Below, piece after piece: positions 5,870 to 7,220 of a DNA stretch of 7,220 bases. A program made the position numbers and the translations under genes. Under the pieces are notes generated by a model. It saw only the letters and a program-made list of their open reading frames with translations, had not been told where the DNA came from and searched no databases. The stretch covers positions 1 through 7,220 of the forward strand of contig JAEZJH010000285.1 of the NCBI GenBank assembly GCA_023436385.1, in the 5' to 3' direction. Positions within the stretch are counted from its first letter, which is position 1, and each line of letters starts with the position of its first letter. Source of the DNA: Pseudomonadota bacterium. GTDB taxonomy: Bacteria; Myxococcota; Myxococcia; Myxococcales; Vulgatibacteraceae.

Positions 5870-7188
5870 TGCGACTCTTCTCCAACAGGGCGAGCGCCAC
5901 CACCATCGCCCGGGACGCCCGGGGCGGTCGCGGCGTGGCCCTCCTCATGGTCCTCACCTCGATCGCGGTCCTCACCGCGGTCTCGGTGGACTTCGCCTAC
6001 AACACCCGGGTGGACACGGCGCTGGCGGTGAACGCCCGCGACTCCCTCCGGGCCGAGTACCTGGCGAAGTCGGCGCTCAACTTCTCGCGGCTGGTGCTCC
6101 ACTTCCAGTACCAGCTCGACCAGCAGTCGGGCGCGCTGCGGAACGCCGCCGGCAACCTGGGCGGGAGCACGGGCGGCGCGGGCCTGGGCGGCCTCGCGCA
6201 GAGCGCCCTGGGCGGGATCGGCAACATCGCGCTCTGGGAGGTCCTCCCGGTGGAGTCGGGGGCGATCTCCACCTTCGTCGGCGCGGCCGCGGCCCCGGCC
6301 GCCGAGCCGGCGGCAGGCGAGGGCGACGGCGAGGTCCCGAGCGCCGGCCTGCTCACCTTCGACAGCTTCCAGGGCGGCTTCCACGCCGAGATCCACGACG
6401 AGGAGACCAAGCTCAACCTGAACAAGCTGGGCGGGATCGCCTCGATGTCCCGGACCGCCGCCGAGCAGATCTACGCGCTGTGGATGGATCCCCGCTGGGA
6501 CTTCCTCTTCGACCAGGAGAACGCGCACCGGGAGCGGTTCAACCGCCTCGACATGCTGGCGAACCTCCGGGACTACATCGACGAGGACGAGGTCCAGTCG
6601 TCGGTCGACCAGAACGCCGGCGCGGCCGGCGGCGACCTCTTCGTCGCCGGCTTCGGCGACGAGGAGGGGCCGTACACCCGCTACGAGCCCCGCTACAAGC
6701 CGAAGAACGCGGCGCTCGACACGCTGGAAGAGGCCTACCTGGTCGCCGGCGTCTCCGATCGCTTCATGGCCGCCTTCTCGGACCGCTTCACGGTCTATCC
6801 GGACGTCAACTGGGCGCTGAACGTCAACACCACCGATCCCCTGGCGATGCTCGCCAACATCCAGGCGGCCGCCCGGGACCAGGACCAGCCGGCGCTCCGC
6901 GACCCGACGGTCATCCAGGGGATCTTCGACGAGCTGGAAACACTGCGGGTCCTCGGGCCGTTCATGCGACTCACCGTGCAGCAGTTCGTCACGATCGTCG
7001 AGGCCGCGGGCATCCCCGTGAAACCCGAGATCAAGAACAATGCCGCCCAGAACGTCTACTTGGGCGACAGGAGCCAGACGTTCACCATCCGCGCCACCGG
7101 CCAGGCCGGCGACGTGGAGCGGACGATCACCGCCGTGGTCCGGTACGACCAGGGACTCGGCAAGCTCCTGAACTACCGGGAGGAGTAG
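5869..7188 (+). CDS. gspK: T2SS minor pseudopilin GspK (tip subunit)
   Basis: A 439-residue prepilin, longer than the usual ~320. The ATG overlaps the gspJ stop (TGATG). A 22-residue basic leader ends at Gly22, and the site G|VALLMVLTSIAVL has Met, not Glu, at mature position 5, the known peculiarity of GspK as the pseudopilus cap. Conserved features follow: LWEVLPVESGAIS near 122-134, and the GGFHAEIHDEETKLNLNKL block (169-187) equivalent to the family's I-x-DE...K/R-L-N-L-N motif. After that come a SAM-like helical region (RFNRLDMLANLRDYIDEDE, then LDTLEEAYLVAGVSDRF), a VNWALNVNTTDPLAMLAN stretch, and a C-terminal strand domain (FTIRATGQAGDVERTITAVVRYD). The extra length is mostly a Gly-rich segment (about 94-119) and an Ala/Pro/Glu segment (138-155). 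No strong SD is seen. Confidence 0.95.
   Translation: MRLFSNRASATTIARDARGGRGVALLMVLTSIAVLTAVSVDFAYNTRVDTALAVNARDSLRAEYLAKSALNFSRLVLHFQYQLDQQSGALRNAAGNLGGSTGGAGLGGLAQSALGGIGNIALWEVLPVESGAISTFVGAAAAPAAEPAAGEGDGEVPSAGLLTFDSFQGGFHAEIHDEETKLNLNKLGGIASMSRTAAEQIYALWMDPRWDFLFDQENAHRERFNRLDMLANLRDYIDEDEVQSSVDQNAGAAGGDLFVAGFGDEEGPYTRYEPRYKPKNAALDTLEEAYLVAGVSDRFMAAFSDRFTVYPDVNWALNVNTTDPLAMLANIQAAARDQDQPALRDPTVIQGIFDELETLRVLGPFMRLTVQQFVTIVEAAGIPVKPEIKNNAAQNVYLGDRSQTFTIRATGQAGDVERTITAVVRYDQGLGKLLNYREE
7178..7185 (+). promoter_or_regulatory. ribosome binding site of gspL
   Basis: GGGAGGAG lies 7 bases before the GTG at 7193, overlapping the last codons of gspK. It is one of the strongest SD sequences in the window and supports that start. 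Confidence 0.75.
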
Positions 7189-7192
7189 CCCC

Positions 7193-7220
7193 GTGGCACA
7201 GAAGATCCTGGGTCTCGACC
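7193..7220 (+). CDS. gspL: 5' end of gspL, T2SS inner-membrane assembly protein (partial)
   Basis: Only nine codons are visible, beginning GTG and reading MAQKILGLD. This matches the first beta strand of the actin-like cytoplasmic domain of GspL/PilM proteins, which usually open with an I-L-G-x-D pattern. GspL normally follows gspK and recruits GspE to the membrane. The gap from the gspK stop is 4 bases. The assignment rests on this short match plus gene order. Confidence 0.8.

Overview
The window is one uninterrupted stretch of a type II secretion system (T2SS, general secretory pathway) operon, read entirely on the + strand. The order is: 3' end of an upstream gene (probably gspD), gspE, gspF, a 59-residue single-membrane-span ORF I do not recognise, gspG, gspH, gspI, gspJ, gspK and the first codons of gspL. 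The DNA is very GC-rich, with third positions almost all G or C. The gene order, the long GspE with an acidic linker, and the enlarged pseudopilins suggest a Myxococcota/'deltaproteobacterial'-type organism. That placement is an inference and cannot be fixed from sequence reading alone.

Layout. Bases 1-64 end an Ala/Pro/acidic C-terminus. GspE (64-1848) is the cytoplasmic secretion ATPase and GspF (1852-3093) the inner-membrane platform protein. Bases 3126-3305 hold the small ORF, whose 3' end carries a perfect 9-bp GC hairpin sitting one base before the strong ribosome binding site of gspG. GspG (3306-3737) is the major pseudopilin. GspH, GspI, GspJ and GspK (3739-7188) are the minor pseudopilins. 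GspL (from 7193) is the cytoplasmic-membrane partner of GspE. Genes overlap or nearly touch (TAATG, TTGA, ATGA and TGATG junctions), so there is no room for internal promoters or terminators between most of them. No stretch over 300 bases lacks a gene.

How it works together. By family knowledge, GspE hydrolyses ATP while docked on GspL and GspF. This drives assembly of a periplasmic pseudopilus of GspG capped by an H-I-J-K tip, which pushes folded substrates through the GspD secretin. All five pseudopilins show a prepilin-peptidase (GspO) site. Four have Glu at mature position 5, and GspK lacks it, as expected for the tip subunit.

The core machinery is conventional. The points worth a second look are the unrecognised small membrane ORF between gspF and gspG, the hairpin plus strong SD at gspG, a degenerate c-di-GMP-type MshEN repeat in GspE, and the GspI extras: a ~68-residue insertion and a Gly-rich tail with six 15-bp pentapeptide-encoding repeats.
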